Notes: a model not told the origin generated them from the letters alone. A stretch of 64,000 bases of DNA from Raphanus sativus (GCF_000801105.2 NW_026615419.1:1-64000), one strand, 5' to 3'; shown: positions 21,049 to 33,180, counted from the stretch's first letter. A program made the numbers and translations.

Positions 21049-22464
21049 TCAGTCTGAATCGCCGCTACCGAAGTGACCAGCTGTCCTCCTGTTCCTCGGC
21101 AGTCTCTCTGCTCCAGTCGATGTTCCCGCGTGTTCCTTGCCTGGGCGCCTTGTTCTCTGTGGCGTACGCTCCTCCTGTGCTCCAATGCAGCCGCCTGTGA
21201 TCGCCCTGAGTATCCTCTTCATGAGGCTGTTGTTCTTCTTCTGGGAATCAACCATCCAGCGTCTGTAGGCGTGATCATCAGTCACATCGGTGAAGTCCTC
21301 CAAGTCATACTCACCATCAGCCGATGGAGTCACATGCTCCACATCATCCATGTCTTCATCATCGTGCTGAACCGGCGCCTTCGGATCATCGCAGAGGTGC
21401 TCTTCATCGAGTGAGAACAAAATGTTCTCCAAGGATAAGAAGTCTGTGAACCCAGGCATAGGGAGCTTGCAGTACAGAGGGTTCCCTTCTTTATCCTGGA
21501 ACTTGTAGGTGGTCTCGTCGCGCAGGATGTGGCATGCGATCAGGTAAGGAGTATCAATGTACTCCATCTCAGAGACAACCGTGTAGGAGCTGAGGTTGAT
21601 GTTGAAGCGCTGGAACAAGGGAGTGAGCAGACTACCGGAACGATCCTTCTTGTCATCAGTCCGAATCAAGGTGTCCTTGCGCTCAGCGAACATGGAGATG
21701 AGATGGAACCCTGTGTTGGTCTTGACTTCCTGGAACGGAGTGATCTTCTCTCTGCGCATCTCATCCTCAAGACCCGTGTAGAGAACCTGGAGCTCTCCAT
21801 TGGTGATCTTGGAGGTGTACTCCTTAGCGAACAGGACGTTGGACACTATCTTGGCAATGATCCGGATAGCAGGGTTCCGGATTTGCGACTGGTAGGCCTT
21901 GCGAGAGGTGAACTTGCCGGATGCAATGAGGTCCCAAAAGGTGTCTGCCGGCTTGAACTTCTTTTCTACAGAAACTCCCTTTGGCGTGTCCGCGATCTCG
22001 AGTAGCTCGTTCAGATCGTGCAGGGAGATGGAGCAGAACTTGCCATCGGCCATGAAGGAGAAGAAGCAGTTCTCGTACGTAGGCTCATTGGGGTTTAGAT
22101 AAGTGATCTGGCACGTCGCGAGCACTTGCCTAACCAAATCCGGGTACAGAACCTGGGCTTGGAAACAGATAGGCATGATTCCCATAGCTTGCATCGTATC
22201 GAACACCTCAGTGTCAAGGCCGAGATCGCCTAGAGTCTCCTGGTGAGCGAACCGCGTGGGCAAGATCTCCGCTTGAAGGAGCCGGTTATATCGCCCAGCT
22301 GACTCCTTGTCCCATCCCTCAACATTGTAGTCAAGGAGCATCGAATCATTGAGGTCGATGGGTTCGCCCTCAATCTTGTTCGGCCATGGGTAACCAGGTG
22401 GGGCTCTCATGGCTGGAGAATCTGTGCTCTTGGCGGTTTTAGCGTTTCTCATCTTTGGAGGCAT
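21049..22464 (-). CDS. ATHILA ORF1-type protein in the env position
   Basis: 471 residues, uninterrupted, from the ATG at 22464 (MPPKMRNAKTAK). It has the character of the ATHILA ORF-1 family (Pfam PF03078 type): PPGYPWPNK near the start, FMADGKFCSISLHDLNELLE-like core (shown here as its first 20 residues), LYTGLEDEMRREKI, and an acidic then Arg-rich C-terminus. It lies 3' of integrase, where Athila elements carry an env-like gene, but I see no clear signal peptide or transmembrane anchor. A pyrimidine tract and CAG (CTGTTGTTTTGCAG) directly precede the ATG, which suggests expression from a spliced subgenomic RNA. Function is unproven. Confidence 0.8.
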   Translation of the reverse strand: MPPKMRNAKTAKSTDSPAMRAPPGYPWPNKIEGEPIDLNDSMLLDYNVEGWDKESAGRYNRLLQAEILPTRFAHQETLGDLGLDTEVFDTMQAMGIMPICFQAQVLYPDLVRQVLATCQITYLNPNEPTYENCFFSFMADGKFCSISLHDLNELLEIADTPKGVSVEKKFKPADTFWDLIASGKFTSRKAYQSQIRNPAIRIIAKIVSNVLFAKEYTSKITNGELQVLYTGLEDEMRREKITPFQEVKTNTGFHLISMFAERKDTLIRTDDKKDRSGSLLTPLFQRFNINLSSYTVVSEMEYIDTPYLIACHILRDETTYKFQDKEGNPLYCKLPMPGFTDFLSLENILFSLDEEHLCDDPKAPVQHDDEDMDDVEHVTPSADGEYDLEDFTDVTDDHAYRRWMVDSQKKNNSLMKRILRAITGGCIGAQEERTPQRTRRPGKEHAGTSTGAERLPRNRRTAGHFGSGDSD

Positions 22465-23200
22465 CTGCAAAACAACAGCAAAACCCAACATCAGCACAGT
22501 TCGTCGGTTGTTCTAGAAACGATGGAACAATCCAATCTTCTTGTTCTATCCAAGTCCATCGATTACTAGACAACCTACACAAGCCTCTATCTCAATAGTA
22601 GAAATCGCAAAGGCGAAGAATCACAAGCAACAAATCGGTTCCTCTTCCATTTAAATTCAGTCATGAGTTCAATCCTAGTAGCAAGTATACTAGTGAGAGC
22701 TACAACCTAGGATGAAATCGCAAGGCATAAGGGAAAGAGAGAACTCAAGAAATCACTCCCAAATCGCGATTTGCATGCGCAAAAAGGGGGAGAGTTCTCG
22801 TCCGATTACCTTGAGTGGAGAACCAAAAATCGTGAAGATTGAATCAAAAGGGGGAGAGTTTGCGATTTAGGGTTCTTGAGAGGGGTGGGTTGATTTGCGG
22901 CGAGAGAGAGAGAGATAGTGGGGGAGTGGAATGTTTGGGCTTTTAAAAGCCAATCGAACCCGCTTCCCCTTCCCCTTTTTTTATATATTTTTTTTTTGTT
23001 CGAGAACTTACCTGGGAACAATCGGCGGAACAACCGCTGGAGTGCTCTCCTGGAGTGATCTCGAATTTTCTTGATTTTTCAACCTGCAAGTTAGTTCCTA
23101 AAAAGTTAAAGACAAAAAGAAAACAATATTTACACTCACCAGTGGGTTGCCTCCCACCAAGCGCTTGTTTTCTGTCACTAGCTTGACTTCAATGAGCCGA
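22465..23200 (-). other. Athila pol-ORF1 spacer
   Basis: No coding frame of note. It holds the splice-acceptor region before the ORF1-type gene and pyrimidine-rich and GA-rich tracts (about 22900-22995). It probably acts as an intron or regulatory region for the downstream gene. Confidence 0.55.
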
Positions 23201-23836
23201 TTAGGCTTGAGGGGGATCGCTTAAGGGTATCTCTACACCTTCAGCGATTGTTGTGTCAGCAAGATATGGCTTGAGACGCTGACCATTGACAACAAATTCT
23301 CCTCCTCTTGTCTCCAGCAACACAACAGCTCCATAAGGGCGAACCTCCTTAACGGTGAAAGGTCCAGACCATCTAGATTTAAGCTTTCCAGGGAACAGCT
23401 TAACCCGTGAATTGAAGAGTAAGACCTGATCATTCGGAGCAAAGCTTCTGCTGATGATCCGCTTGTCGTGGAATGCCTTGGTCTTTTCCTTGTAGATCTT
23501 AGAACTCTCATAGGCCAGATGCCTGATCTCCTCCAACTCGTGGATCTGAATGGTTCGCCTCTCCTTGGCAGGTTTGATGTCGAAGTTGAGTAGTTTGACA
23601 GCCCAAGCCGCCTTGTACTCTAGCTCAACAGGTAGGTGGCACGCCTTGCCGTAGACCAGATGATAGGGAGTGGTCCCTAAAGGGGTCTTGTAGGCTGTTC
23701 TGTACGCCCAGAGAGCATCGTCAAGCTTAAGGGACCAATCCTTGCGGGTGGTGTTGACAGTCTTTTGGAGGATGTTCTTGATCTCTGTTGGAAACTTCCA
23801 CTTGACCACTTGTTTGAGGATGAAGGGCGGTTGCAA
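23201..23836 (-). pseudogene. Athila integrase C-terminal part (after frameshift)
   Basis: This frame overlaps the end of the RT-integrase frame and continues the integrase: the catalytic-core end ([19 protein letters not shown]), then [14 protein letters not shown], then the C-terminal part with [13 protein letters not shown]. Polyproteins of this family keep these in one frame, so a frameshift near 23800 separates them here. Confidence 0.85.
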
Positions 23837-25775
23837 CCTTGTGTTTCACACCATTCTTGCTCAGCAATCCTTGGAACAACTTGTTGATAAAGTGAGTTCC
23901 ACCATCGCTTATAACCACTCTAGGCACTCCAAATCTTGGAAAGATGATGGAGGTGAACATCTTGGTTACAACTCGCGCATCATTAGTTGGACTAGCAATC
24001 GCTTCTACCCACTTGGAGACATAGTCCACAGCAACTAGGATGTACTCATTCTTGTGAGAGACTGGGAAAGGTCCCATGAAATCGATCCCCCAGCAATCGA
24101 ACACTTCAACTTCCAAGATGTAGTTCTGAGGCATCTTGTTTCTCTTACTTATACTCCCCATCCTTTGGCATGAATTGCATCGAGATATGAAGGCGTGAGC
24201 ATCTCTGAACATAGTGGGCCACCAGAAACCGGCTTGGAGGATCTTGGAAACAGTCTTGAAGGTGGCAAAGTGACCAGCATATGAGGAACCATGGCAGTGG
24301 TGAAGGATCCCTGGAATATCAGCCTCTGGAACACATCTCCTGAAGATCCCATCCTTGCCTTGCCGATAGAGATACGGCTCATCCCAGAAGTAGTGCCTTG
24401 CCTCCCTTAGAAATTTCCTCTTCTCATTCCCAGTGAACCTCAAAGGCTCTTTCTCAGTTGCCAAGAAGTTGGCAATCTCAGCAAACCATGGCAGGTTCGG
24501 GTACTCCTTCTGGATCACTGCAACGAATGCTCCTTCTACGCGGGAACAGTCCTTGATGGCAGGTGACGACTGCTCCATGTTGCGCAGATCAATCGCATTG
24601 ACGTACTCCATCGGTTGTTCCATATCAAGAATTGTCTCATCTGACACTTTCATCCTGGAGAGATGATCTGCTACTCCATTATCAACCCCCTTCTTGTCTC
24701 TTATCTCTAGATCAAACTCTTGGAGCAAGAGAATCCATCTTAAGAGCCGCGGTTTAGCATCCTTCTTCGTGAGTAGGTACTTGAGAGCCGTGTGGTCTGT
24801 GTGCACAATCACCTTTGATCCAACCAGATAGGATCTGAACTTCTCAAAAGCGAACACGATGGCAAGGAGCTCCTTCTCTGTGGTTGCGTATCGGCACTGA
24901 GCTTCATCTAAGGTTCTGCTTGCATAGTAGATCACGTGAAGCTTTTTGTCTTTACGGTTTCCAAGGACTGCTCCCACTGCAAAATCACTTGCATCTGTCA
25001 TTATCTCAAAAGGGAGATCCCAGTCTGGAGGTTGGACAACTGGTGCACTGACTAGGGCTCCCTTGATCGTGTGGAATGCGGCTAAGCAGTCACTGTCAAA
25101 GGCAAACTGAGCTTCCTTGCAGAGTAACCGAGTGAGCGGTCTCGCGATCTTAGAGAAGTCCTGGATGAACCTCCTATAGAAACCAGCATGCCTCAAGAAA
25201 CTCCTGATTCCCTTCGCTGAAGTTGGTGGTTGCAGACTCATCATGACCTCGATCTTGGCCTTGTCCACCTCAATGCCTTTCTCTGATATCTTGTGTCCCA
25301 GAACAATCCCGTCTCTGACCATGAAGTGGCATTTCTCCCAGTTCAGCACCAGATGCTTCTCCTCGCATCGCTTCAGTACCCTGCACAGATTTGACAAACA
25401 TACATGAAAGGAGCTTCCATAGACGCTGAAATCGTCCATGAAAACCTCCATTATGTCTTCGATCAGATCAGTAAAACTCGACATCATGCATCGCTGGAAG
25501 GTCGCTGGAGTATTGCACAAGCCGAAGGGCATCCTCCTGTATGCATATGTTCCATAAGGGCATGTGAACGTCGTCTTCTCCTGATCATCTGGGTGGATGG
25601 GAATCTGAAAGAAACCTGAATAACCATCTAAAAAGCAATAGTAAGGGTGGTTAGCCAATCTCTCAAGCATTTGATCAATAAAAGGAAGTGGGAAGTGATC
25701 CTTACGAGTCGCAGCATTCAACTTACGAAAATCAATGCACATGCGATGACCAGTAACTGTTCTAGTGGGGATCAA
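23727..25775 (-). pseudogene. Athila pol: reverse transcriptase, RNase H, integrase
   Basis: About 680 residues. [42 protein letters not shown] and the catalytic box FMDDFSVYG near 25430-25450. RNase [14 protein letters not shown], the [11 protein letters not shown] glutamate and [11 protein letters not shown]. Integrase: H-H-C-C zinc site ending CNSCQR, then GIDFMGPFP and VISDGGTHF with the first two catalytic Asp. It makes and integrates the cDNA copy. The frame is separated from the protease frame by a frameshift near 25775 and from the integrase C-terminus near 23800. Confidence 0.92.
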
Positions 25776-27756
25776 TTCATTCTTTCATTGGTTATCACAG
25801 TGATCCCACCTTTCTTAGGTACTACATGCACAGGACTAACCCACTTACTATTAGAGATCGCATAGATCACACCTGCTTCTAGAAGTTTCATTATCTCTTT
25901 CTTTACAACATCTTTTAGATTTGGGTTTAACCTCCTCTGATGTTCTACAGAAGTCATCGATTCATCTTCCAGGTGTATTCTATGCATGCACAGATCAGGT
26001 GAAATACCAGGTATGTCAGCTAGAGAATAACCCAAAGCCTTACGATATTTTCTCAGCTCACACAAAAGCAGAGCAGTCTCTGCATTGTTCAGGTCAGCAT
26101 TCACAATGACAGGATAAGTGGAGTTGGGTCCAAGAAATGCATACCTGAGTCCCTTGGGAAGGGATTTGAGCTCTACCTTTGGAGCTTTCAGCTCGCTCCA
26201 TGAGTCATCGGTCTGAGCTGCCGGAACAGACGGGTTCTGAGGCGCGGTTGTTCCAGTCGCTGTGCTGGACTCACTGTTCTCCCCCAGACTTAGTTTCGCC
26301 ACCATTCTCTCAATACTCCTGGCTGAATCCAGGAATTTGGCATAGGCATCAGCATCAACACTCTCTAAGCTCTGCTCGGCTTCAGCTCTAACTAAGGCGA
26401 GTTCAAGTGGATCCTCGGTGAGAATCTCCTCGATCATTCCTTCATGCGGCTCTAGCGGATCACCATCTTCTTGGACGGTGAAAGTTTGTCCATCCAGCAT
26501 CGGTTTCTTGAGCATCTGATCCATCTCAAACTTCATCACAATATCTCCAAGGTGGAGATCAATCTTCCCTTGTCGGACATCAATGATAGCTCCAACAGTG
26601 CAGAGGAATGGTCTGCCTAGTATCAGGGGATCATTGGAGTCTTCCTCGACTTCCAGAACAACGAAATCGGCAGGAACAATTGTGTTTCCAACCAGAACTT
26701 GAAGATCTTCGAGGATTCCAACTGGAGACTTCACAGATCGATCAGCAAATACTAGTGACATCCTGGTAGGCTTGAAGTCCGTGTATCCAAGGCGCTTAGC
26801 CACTGTATAAGGCATAAGGTTTATGCTCGACCCTAGATCGACCAGTGAGCATGAGAAAAGTGTTCTCCCTATCTGAACCGAGAGGACAAATTTGCCCGGA
26901 TCACCCAACTTCTTGATCCTTCTGTTCTGGAGCACCGCGCTGCACTCCTTAGAGACAATCATGAACTCGCTGTCATCAGATATCTTCCCAGAGATCAGTC
27001 CCTTGACAAAGCTACGCATGGATGGTATCATCTGGATCGCACTCATCAGAGGGAGTTTGACAGTTAGGTCTTCCAGCATCTTCCTGCACTTCATCTCTTC
27101 CTTATCCTTGCGTGTAGCCTTAGCTTGAACAGGGTAGGGCACTTTCGGCACATACTGACGAGCAGGAGAAGGTGCTGCAGTCGGTGGAACAACCCCAGCG
27201 GGTCGCTCTGCTTCAGTCGGAACAGTCTCAGCAGGTTGTTCTGCATCTTCCTCATTTGTGGGTACAGCCTTAGGTGGCTGATCTGACTCCTTCTGCTTCC
27301 CTTTCTCAGCCGGCGTGAATCTCCTGGGGTCTAGATCAGGTAGTTGCTTTTCACTCCTCAAACCTACTGCATTGCACTCCTTGGGGTTCTTGTCTGTTTT
27401 TTCAGGGAGAGTTCCTTGCTGTCTCTTCACGTTCTCGGCAGTTTGAGCAATCTGAATATCCATCTGTCTCATATGGCTTGAGACATTTTCACACTTCACA
27501 CTCAGGTCATTGAACATATGATTCATCCTGGTGTTGATGTCGTTTGTGACCTGGTTCAGTGCCTTCCCTTGGATCTGCTGTCCTTGGAGCAGCTGGCTCA
27601 TCATATTGGCGAGGCTCTTCATGTCATCATGCGGAGCAGTCTGAGTCGGTTGTGCAGCTTGCTGATTAACCGGCTGTTTCTGGCTGTGGAATTGGGCATT
27701 CTGAGCTGGGTTAAGGACAAAGGTTCTTCCCTGATTGCCATAAGGCCTTTGGTATC
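25772..27756 (-). pseudogene. Athila gag C-terminus and aspartic protease
   Basis: Read right to left, the frame continues gag from the Tat insertion point at 27756 (GNQGRTFVLN) through Q-rich and acidic linkers to the protease. The active site reads VDLGSSINLMPY, the Asp-Leu-Gly form usual for Athila rather than Asp-Thr-Gly, followed by PLILGRPFL. The frame ends near 25772, just as RT begins, because of a frameshift. It contains a copy of the polypurine 13-mer at 26281-26293, in frame. Confidence 0.88.
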
Positions 27757-28323
27757 TGTTGGGCCCAAATATGACCCCCTAGCTAGTGATAGACAATAAG
27801 AAATGATAACGGGCCGCGAAAGGCCCATCATGAATTCAATCTTCAAGAACAGCTAAGTCAGATCTGGAGGCTGTGAGCTGGAGATGTTCATCAGAGAGGT
27901 CAAGGAAAAGAGGCAGCTCGTTGACAAGTAAACAGGCGCAGGACCCGGTCAAAGAGGTAGCTCGTGGACAAATAAATAGGCGCATGACCCGGTCAAAGGG
28001 GAGCTGTTACAAATCCCTCAAATCACGGAAGAGATCTCGGGAACCTGTTGGTAGAAACTGACGGAGCCTAGGGCTATTTAAAGAGAAAATCAATTAAGAA
28101 AAAGAGATCGGAACCCATTTCACACACAAGCTCTCAATCATCTAATTCTTTCTTTGTAAACGTTATAAACATCTTTGTAAACATATTCTTTACCTAAAAT
28201 CATTAATAAAATCATTCATTCATCTTTCAAGTTATTACGGGATTCAGCCCGCGTTATCTTTCCTTAACCTTTCCTAAACCTTAAACCTGACCTAAAATCA
28301 GGAGGTGATTTTAATCCCTCACA
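27757..28323 (+). repeat. Tat 5' LTR
   Basis: 567 bp. It contains a likely TATA box in GGGCTATTTAAAGAG at about 28070-28084. Inside it, AGGTAGCTCGT-GACAAATAAA and neighbouring GGCGCA-GACCCGGTCAAAG form two short tandem copies. Nearly identical to 36794-37360. Confidence 0.95.
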
Positions 28324-28325
28324 AT

Positions 28326-28344
28326 TGGCGCCGTCTGTGGGGAA
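28326..28344 (+). other. Tat primer-binding site
   Basis: TGGCGCCGTCTGTGGGGAA begins 2 bp after the LTR end, the usual place and TGGCGCC start for a gypsy primer site. I do not assign the tRNA. Confidence 0.75.
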
Positions 28345-28410
28345 GAAACAATGGAATCCCTTACTCCAACTTAAGGATGAATCCAGTCGATCAGACAACA
28401 AATTCATCTA

Positions 28411-28680
28411 ACCGATGAACAGTATCCCGATGAACAGTACTCGGATGAACAGTACTGGATGAACAGTATCTCGGTGAACAGTATCTCGGTGAACAGTATC
28501 TCGGTGAACAGTATCTCGATGAACAGTATCCCGATGAACAGTATCCCGATAAACAGTATCCCGATGAACAGTACTCGGATGAACAGTACTGGAAGAACAG
28601 TATCTCGATGAACAGTATCTCGATTAACAGTATCTCGATGAACAGTATCTCGATGAACAGTATCTCGATGAACAGTGCTG
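28411..28680 (+). repeat. 15-bp minisatellite at the start of Tat gag (MNSIS repeats)
   Basis: About 18-19 copies of ATGAACAGTATCTCG and close variants in tandem. Since 15 is a multiple of 3, the array stays open in one frame and its last units read (MNSIS)n into the gag frame at 28608. Open frames on the opposite strand here are artefacts of the repeat. Confidence 0.9.
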
Positions 28681-30851
28681 GAGCAGCCAACACGAGAACC
28701 TCCAATGGGATCGATCCAGGGCTCCCAGCCCTCGTTACCCCTCAGCACCAACCTTCTTCGAACCAGACGGAGGCTCAGCTCTCTGAGATCCGTCGCATGA
28801 TGATGCAGCTGGTAGAAAAAGCTCAAGAAGGTGAGCGTACAATGCAACAGCTAGCCGCTCGGCAGCAACGATTCGAAGAGGTCACTAAATCTCTAACCGC
28901 AACAACCCAACCACCGCAACGTCAGGGCTTGGGAATGACCTTCCGAGATTGAATAACTGACCCCTCGTTCCCTCGAGGATGTCTCGACTTTTCCCTTGAT
29001 AACACTGGATCAGGAGAACAGGGACCAGCTTTCCAAACGCCTCATGCTAGGACATCTCCCGTGTTCAGTCCACCCCTCACCAGTGCTATGGGAAGTAACA
29101 TAGCATCGACTAGCTCTATTCCCGATCAGGTTACTGGTCAGAGCGCTCGCTTACCTCCTCCACCACCTATTCTTAGGTCAGGAGAAGGAGTATCCGACCC
29201 GTCCGGGGGCAGAACGTCAGCTCCGGTGTTTCGGGCCAGAAACCTAAACACGAATCCGGGCGAACATCAAAGGACGGATGCTGATCCTACAGCTCGCCCC
29301 ACTAACCTAACTCGTCAAAATAACCCAATAGCCAGTGAGCAAATCAGCCCACCGAGCACTTGGAAAAATGATCGAACACGATTCCATCAGGGACCTGTTC
29401 GCCAGGTACATGTTCGTCAGGTACCTAACGATGACCCGACTGTCCTTCCTCTAGAGGGACCTGAGGCTATTCGTAGATATATGGAGCGGACTCACGCAGC
29501 TCTCCAAAAGCTGGGTGCTCAAGTCCACAAGGCAACAAGCTCAGCTCCCGAGATCGAGAGCTTGATCGAGGAGACCTGTTGAACTCCATTCACTGACATA
29601 ATTGCCAACTCTTACATAAGAGACACACGAAAAATTAGGATCCCCGAATACGACGGGACCTCAGAACCAAAGGCTTACCTAAGAGCCTTCCGGCTAGCTA
29701 TCGTGAAAGCTCACTTTATGAAAGAAGAATGCAAAGCAGGTTACTGCAGGACATTCGCCGAAAATCTAGTCGGAACAGCCCTCGAATGGTTCTCTGTGGT
29801 CTCGAACCAAATTCAATAGATAGCTTCGACCAGTTAAGCAACGCTTTCATGAAGCAATACTCGACTCATATCCTAAAGCAAGCATCCGAGGCTGACCTCT
29901 GGAAAATCAGACAGGGAGTGGGAGACTCACCACGAGCCTACATCGAAAAATTCAGAGCAGTGGGAACTAAGCTCTCAAACCCCAACGACCAGGTCGCCAT
30001 CGAGGCTCTCAGAAGAGGTCTCTGGTAATAAATCGGAACTTTGGTCGGAGCTAACGCTCAATCCTCCCCCAACTATCGACGATGCTCTTCATAAAGCGTC
30101 TAGATACGTCACCTTGGAAGAGGAAACAGCTGCACTGGATAAACTCCACAAGAAACCCCAGAATCACCCGAAAGGTGAAGCCTCAGAAGCAAAAGGACCT
30201 CATAAAAAGGGGAACTCTCGAAACAAACAGACCCAGGGAGAACATTCCTATGCAATCGAGGAAGATAAGGAAGAAAAACCTATCGCCGCAGCAAACAAAA
30301 CCTCCTGGTCAAAAGGATATGATGAGAACAAACACTGCTCTTATCACGATCGGAAAGGGCACTCAACTGAGGAATGTTGGGACCTCCAACGACAACTGGC
30401 AGCTAAATTCGCATCCGGAGAAATAAAGGGAGTGGACCTTAAAAAGCCACCACCTTATCAGAAAAGAGGTCCCAGAGACACCTTTTCAAAGCGCGATAGG
30501 TCACCTGAGAAGGAGACCGATTCGCCACCTCCAGCTCCCAAGAAAAGAGTCGATATGATTCTTGGAAAATTCCCCCAAGGAAAAAGTTTACAAGTCGAAG
30601 CTCTCTTGAGCAAACCGTCCCCTCAATCGAGCCACGACTCGAGGGTGAACTGTATCCTTGGAGGATCAGATATATGTCAAGACTCCGTCAACTCTATTAA
30701 GAATCACGTACGGAAGGCTGTGTCTAACACTGGACCTAAGCCTCCTAACCCCGAGTCCAATACTAAGATTTCTTACTGGGAAAGCGAGACCTCAAACCTT
30801 GACAGACCTCACGATGACGCGCTGATCGTCACCCTGAACATCGCAGTATGA
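28608..30851 (+). pseudogene. Tat gag (broken by stops and frameshifts)
   Basis: The frame pieces are 28608-28949, 29061-29579, about 29600-30028 and 30114-30851. Gag signals: a coiled-coil-like QLSEIRRMMMQLVEKAQEG, IRIPEYDGTSEPKAYLRAF, GTALEWFSVV, FMKQYSTHI and GDSPRAYIEKFR, then a zinc-knuckle-like CSYHDRKGHSTEECW near 30334-30378 in a basic linker. At least two stops (28950, 29580) and a stop near 29817 interrupt it. Confidence 0.85.
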
Positions 30852-30864
30852 GGTCCCTAAACTC

Positions 30865-31251
30865 ATGATAGACACAGGAAGCTTTGTTGACCTTATTTTC
30901 TACAACACCCTAAAAGGGATGGAAATAGACGACTACAAAATTATTGGCCAAAAAGCTAATCTCGTAGGCTTTTCCGGAGAAACAACTACCTCATTGGGAA
31001 CTATTAAGCTCCCAATTATAGCTGGCGGAATCATGAAAATGATGAATTTCATAGTCATCGACAGACCTTCCCCGTTTCACGCGATCCTAGGAAGACCTTG
31101 GATCCATAAAATGAAATCAGTAGCTTCAACTTATCACCAATGTGTGAAATTCCCGACACCTGAAGGGATATGTACCGTGCATAGTAACCAAAAGATCTCC
31201 GGGATCTGTTACCTGGGAGGATTCGAAATTCTCAAAGAATCACCCCAATAG
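30865..31251 (+). pseudogene. Tat aspartic protease
   Basis: Starts MIDTGSFVDLIFY with the catalytic Asp-Thr-Gly at 30868-30876, followed by the flap region and FHAILGRPWIHKMK. A gypsy-type retropepsin that would cut the polyprotein. It is separated by stops from both gag and RT frames. Confidence 0.88.
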
Positions 31252-31356
31252 CAATTACAGATCCAGGAGGGTCGTGAGATACAACAGAATATTTGAGGTC
31301 CCCCTAAGAACCTCATCGAGCAAGTTAGTATCGATGACTCAAATCCTGAAAAGCAA

Positions 31357-32658
31357 GTGAGTATCGGATCCGAGCTACCTCTCGAGACTAAGAAGGAGCT
31401 CATCGACTTTCTAAAAAGTAACCTCGGAACCTTTGCATGGATCACCAGTGACATGAAGGGTATAAACGCTGATGTCACTACTCACAAGCTTAATGTAGAC
31501 CCCACTTTCAAACCGATCAAACAAAAGCGTCGCAAGCTAGGCCTAGAAAAGGCTCAAGCTGTCAACGACGAGGTTGACCGATTTACGAAAGCTGGGTCCA
31601 TTCGTCAGGTACATTACCCAGACTGGCTAGCTAATCCAGTAGTTGTAAAAAAGAAGAACGGGAAATGGAGAATCTGCGTAGATTTCACCGACCTAAATAA
31701 AGCTTGTCCCAAAGACAGCTTCCCGTTACCTCACATCGATCGTTTGGTCGAGGCCACTGCTGGCCACCAGCTCATGTCCTTCATGGATGCCTTTTCAGGG
31801 TACAATCAAATCATGATGGATCCCGACGATCAAGAGAAAACCGCATTCATAACTGAACGAGGGACCTATTGCTATAAGGTCATGCCATTCGGTTTAAAAA
31901 TTGCAGGAGCTACCTATCAAAGGCTAGTGAATAAAATGTTCGCTGGCCAGCTCGGGAAAACCATGGAGATCTATATTGATGATATGCTAGTCAAATCCTC
32001 AATTGGAAAACCACATTTCCCACCTAAGGGAATGCTTCGATATCCTCAACAAATACGATATGAAGCTCAACCCTGCTAAGTGCACCTTCGGGGTACCTTC
32101 AAGCGAGTTTCTCGGCTACCTCGTAACCGAAAGAGGCATCGAAGCCAACCCAAAACAGATAGCTACCTTTCTAGAAATGCTGTCACCTAAGACAACCAGA
32201 GAGGTACAGAGATTGACTGGACGAATCGCAGCATTAAATCGATTCATATCCAAGTCCACCGATAAGTGCCTCCCATTCTACAAACTTCTAAAAAATAATA
32301 AGAAATTCTTATGGGACGAAAAGTGCGAGGAAGCCTTCAAACAATTGAAAGCTTACTTCTCCGAACCTCCGATCCTGGCTAAACCAGTATGGGAGAACCG
32401 CTATATCTTTACCTCGCCGTATCAACCGCTGCAGTTAGTGGTGTGCTGGTACGAGAAGAGCAAAACGAGCAAAGACCTGTCTATTATACCAGCAAGAGTC
32501 TGATAGACGCCGAAACTAGATACCCTACTATGGAAAAACTAGCTCTAGATGTCGTAACAGCTGCCAGAAAATTGCGACCTTATTTCCAATCACACTCAAT
32601 CGTCGTAATGACTTCACAACCATTGCGAACAATTTTGCACAGTCCTAGCCAATCATGA
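31357..32658 (+). pseudogene. Tat reverse transcriptase and RNase H
   Basis: RT: WRICVDFTDLNKACPKDSFP, FMDAFSGYNQIMMDPDDQEK, MPFGLKIAGATYQRLVNKMF and the catalytic IYIDDMLVKS at about 31969-31998. The frame shifts near 32000-32080 and goes on with FGVPSSEFLGYLVTERGIEA and the thumb region, then shifts again near 32400 into RNase H (VLVREEQNEQRPVYYTSKSL, YPTMEKLALDVV). Three frames carry what should be one polyprotein. Confidence 0.9.
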
Positions 32659-33180
32659 CGATTTGCTAAATGGGCAATAGAGCTCAGTGAATACGATATC
32701 GAGTATAGACCTCGAGCAGCAGCAAAAGCTCAAGTCCTTGCCGATTTCATAATCGAGCTAGCTTCCGAACAACTAGACTTGGAAACGGAAGCTCCGAAGT
32801 GGAGTCTGTACATTGACGAGCCTCGCCAAGACAAGGTTCCAACATCGGTCTAAGGCTGACCTCCTCAGCTGGAGAAACCATCCAACAATCCTACAGGCTC
32901 GGATTCAGCGCTTCTAATAACGAGGCTGAATACGAAGCATTAATTGCAGGATTAAAACTCGCCCTAAGCCTCGGAATTCGAGAGCTGAACGCTTATAGGG
33001 ATTCACAGCTAGTAGCTAGCCAGTTCCACGGCGAGTATGAAACAAGGGACGAAAGAATAAGGGCATACCTAGAAGTTGTCCGGAACCTCACTAAGCAGTT
33101 CAACAGATTTGAACTAACGAGGATCCCATGAGGAGAGAACTCCTCAGCAGACGCGCTGGCTGCTTTAGCGTCAACATCAG
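32659..33180 (+). pseudogene. Second, archaeal-type RNase H-like domain of Tat element
   Basis: Reading plus-strand frames gives SNNEAEYEALIAGLKLALSL and then DSQLVASQFHGEYETRDERI, the NNEAEYEAL / DSQLV / GEYE pattern of the additional RNase H of Tat-lineage elements. A glycine before DSQLV that is usual in this pattern is Arg here. Stops and frameshifts are present (for example TGA near 33128). Confidence 0.75.

Noticed and set aside
24149..24382. 77-codon minus-strand frame in the integrase region
   Set aside because: Alternative frame of the Athila integrase zinc-binding region.
28391..28847. Minus-strand frames of 104 and 147 codons
   Set aside because: They arise from the 15-bp minisatellite being open in several frames; low-complexity Ser/Tyr/Cys and Ile/Leu repeats without homology.
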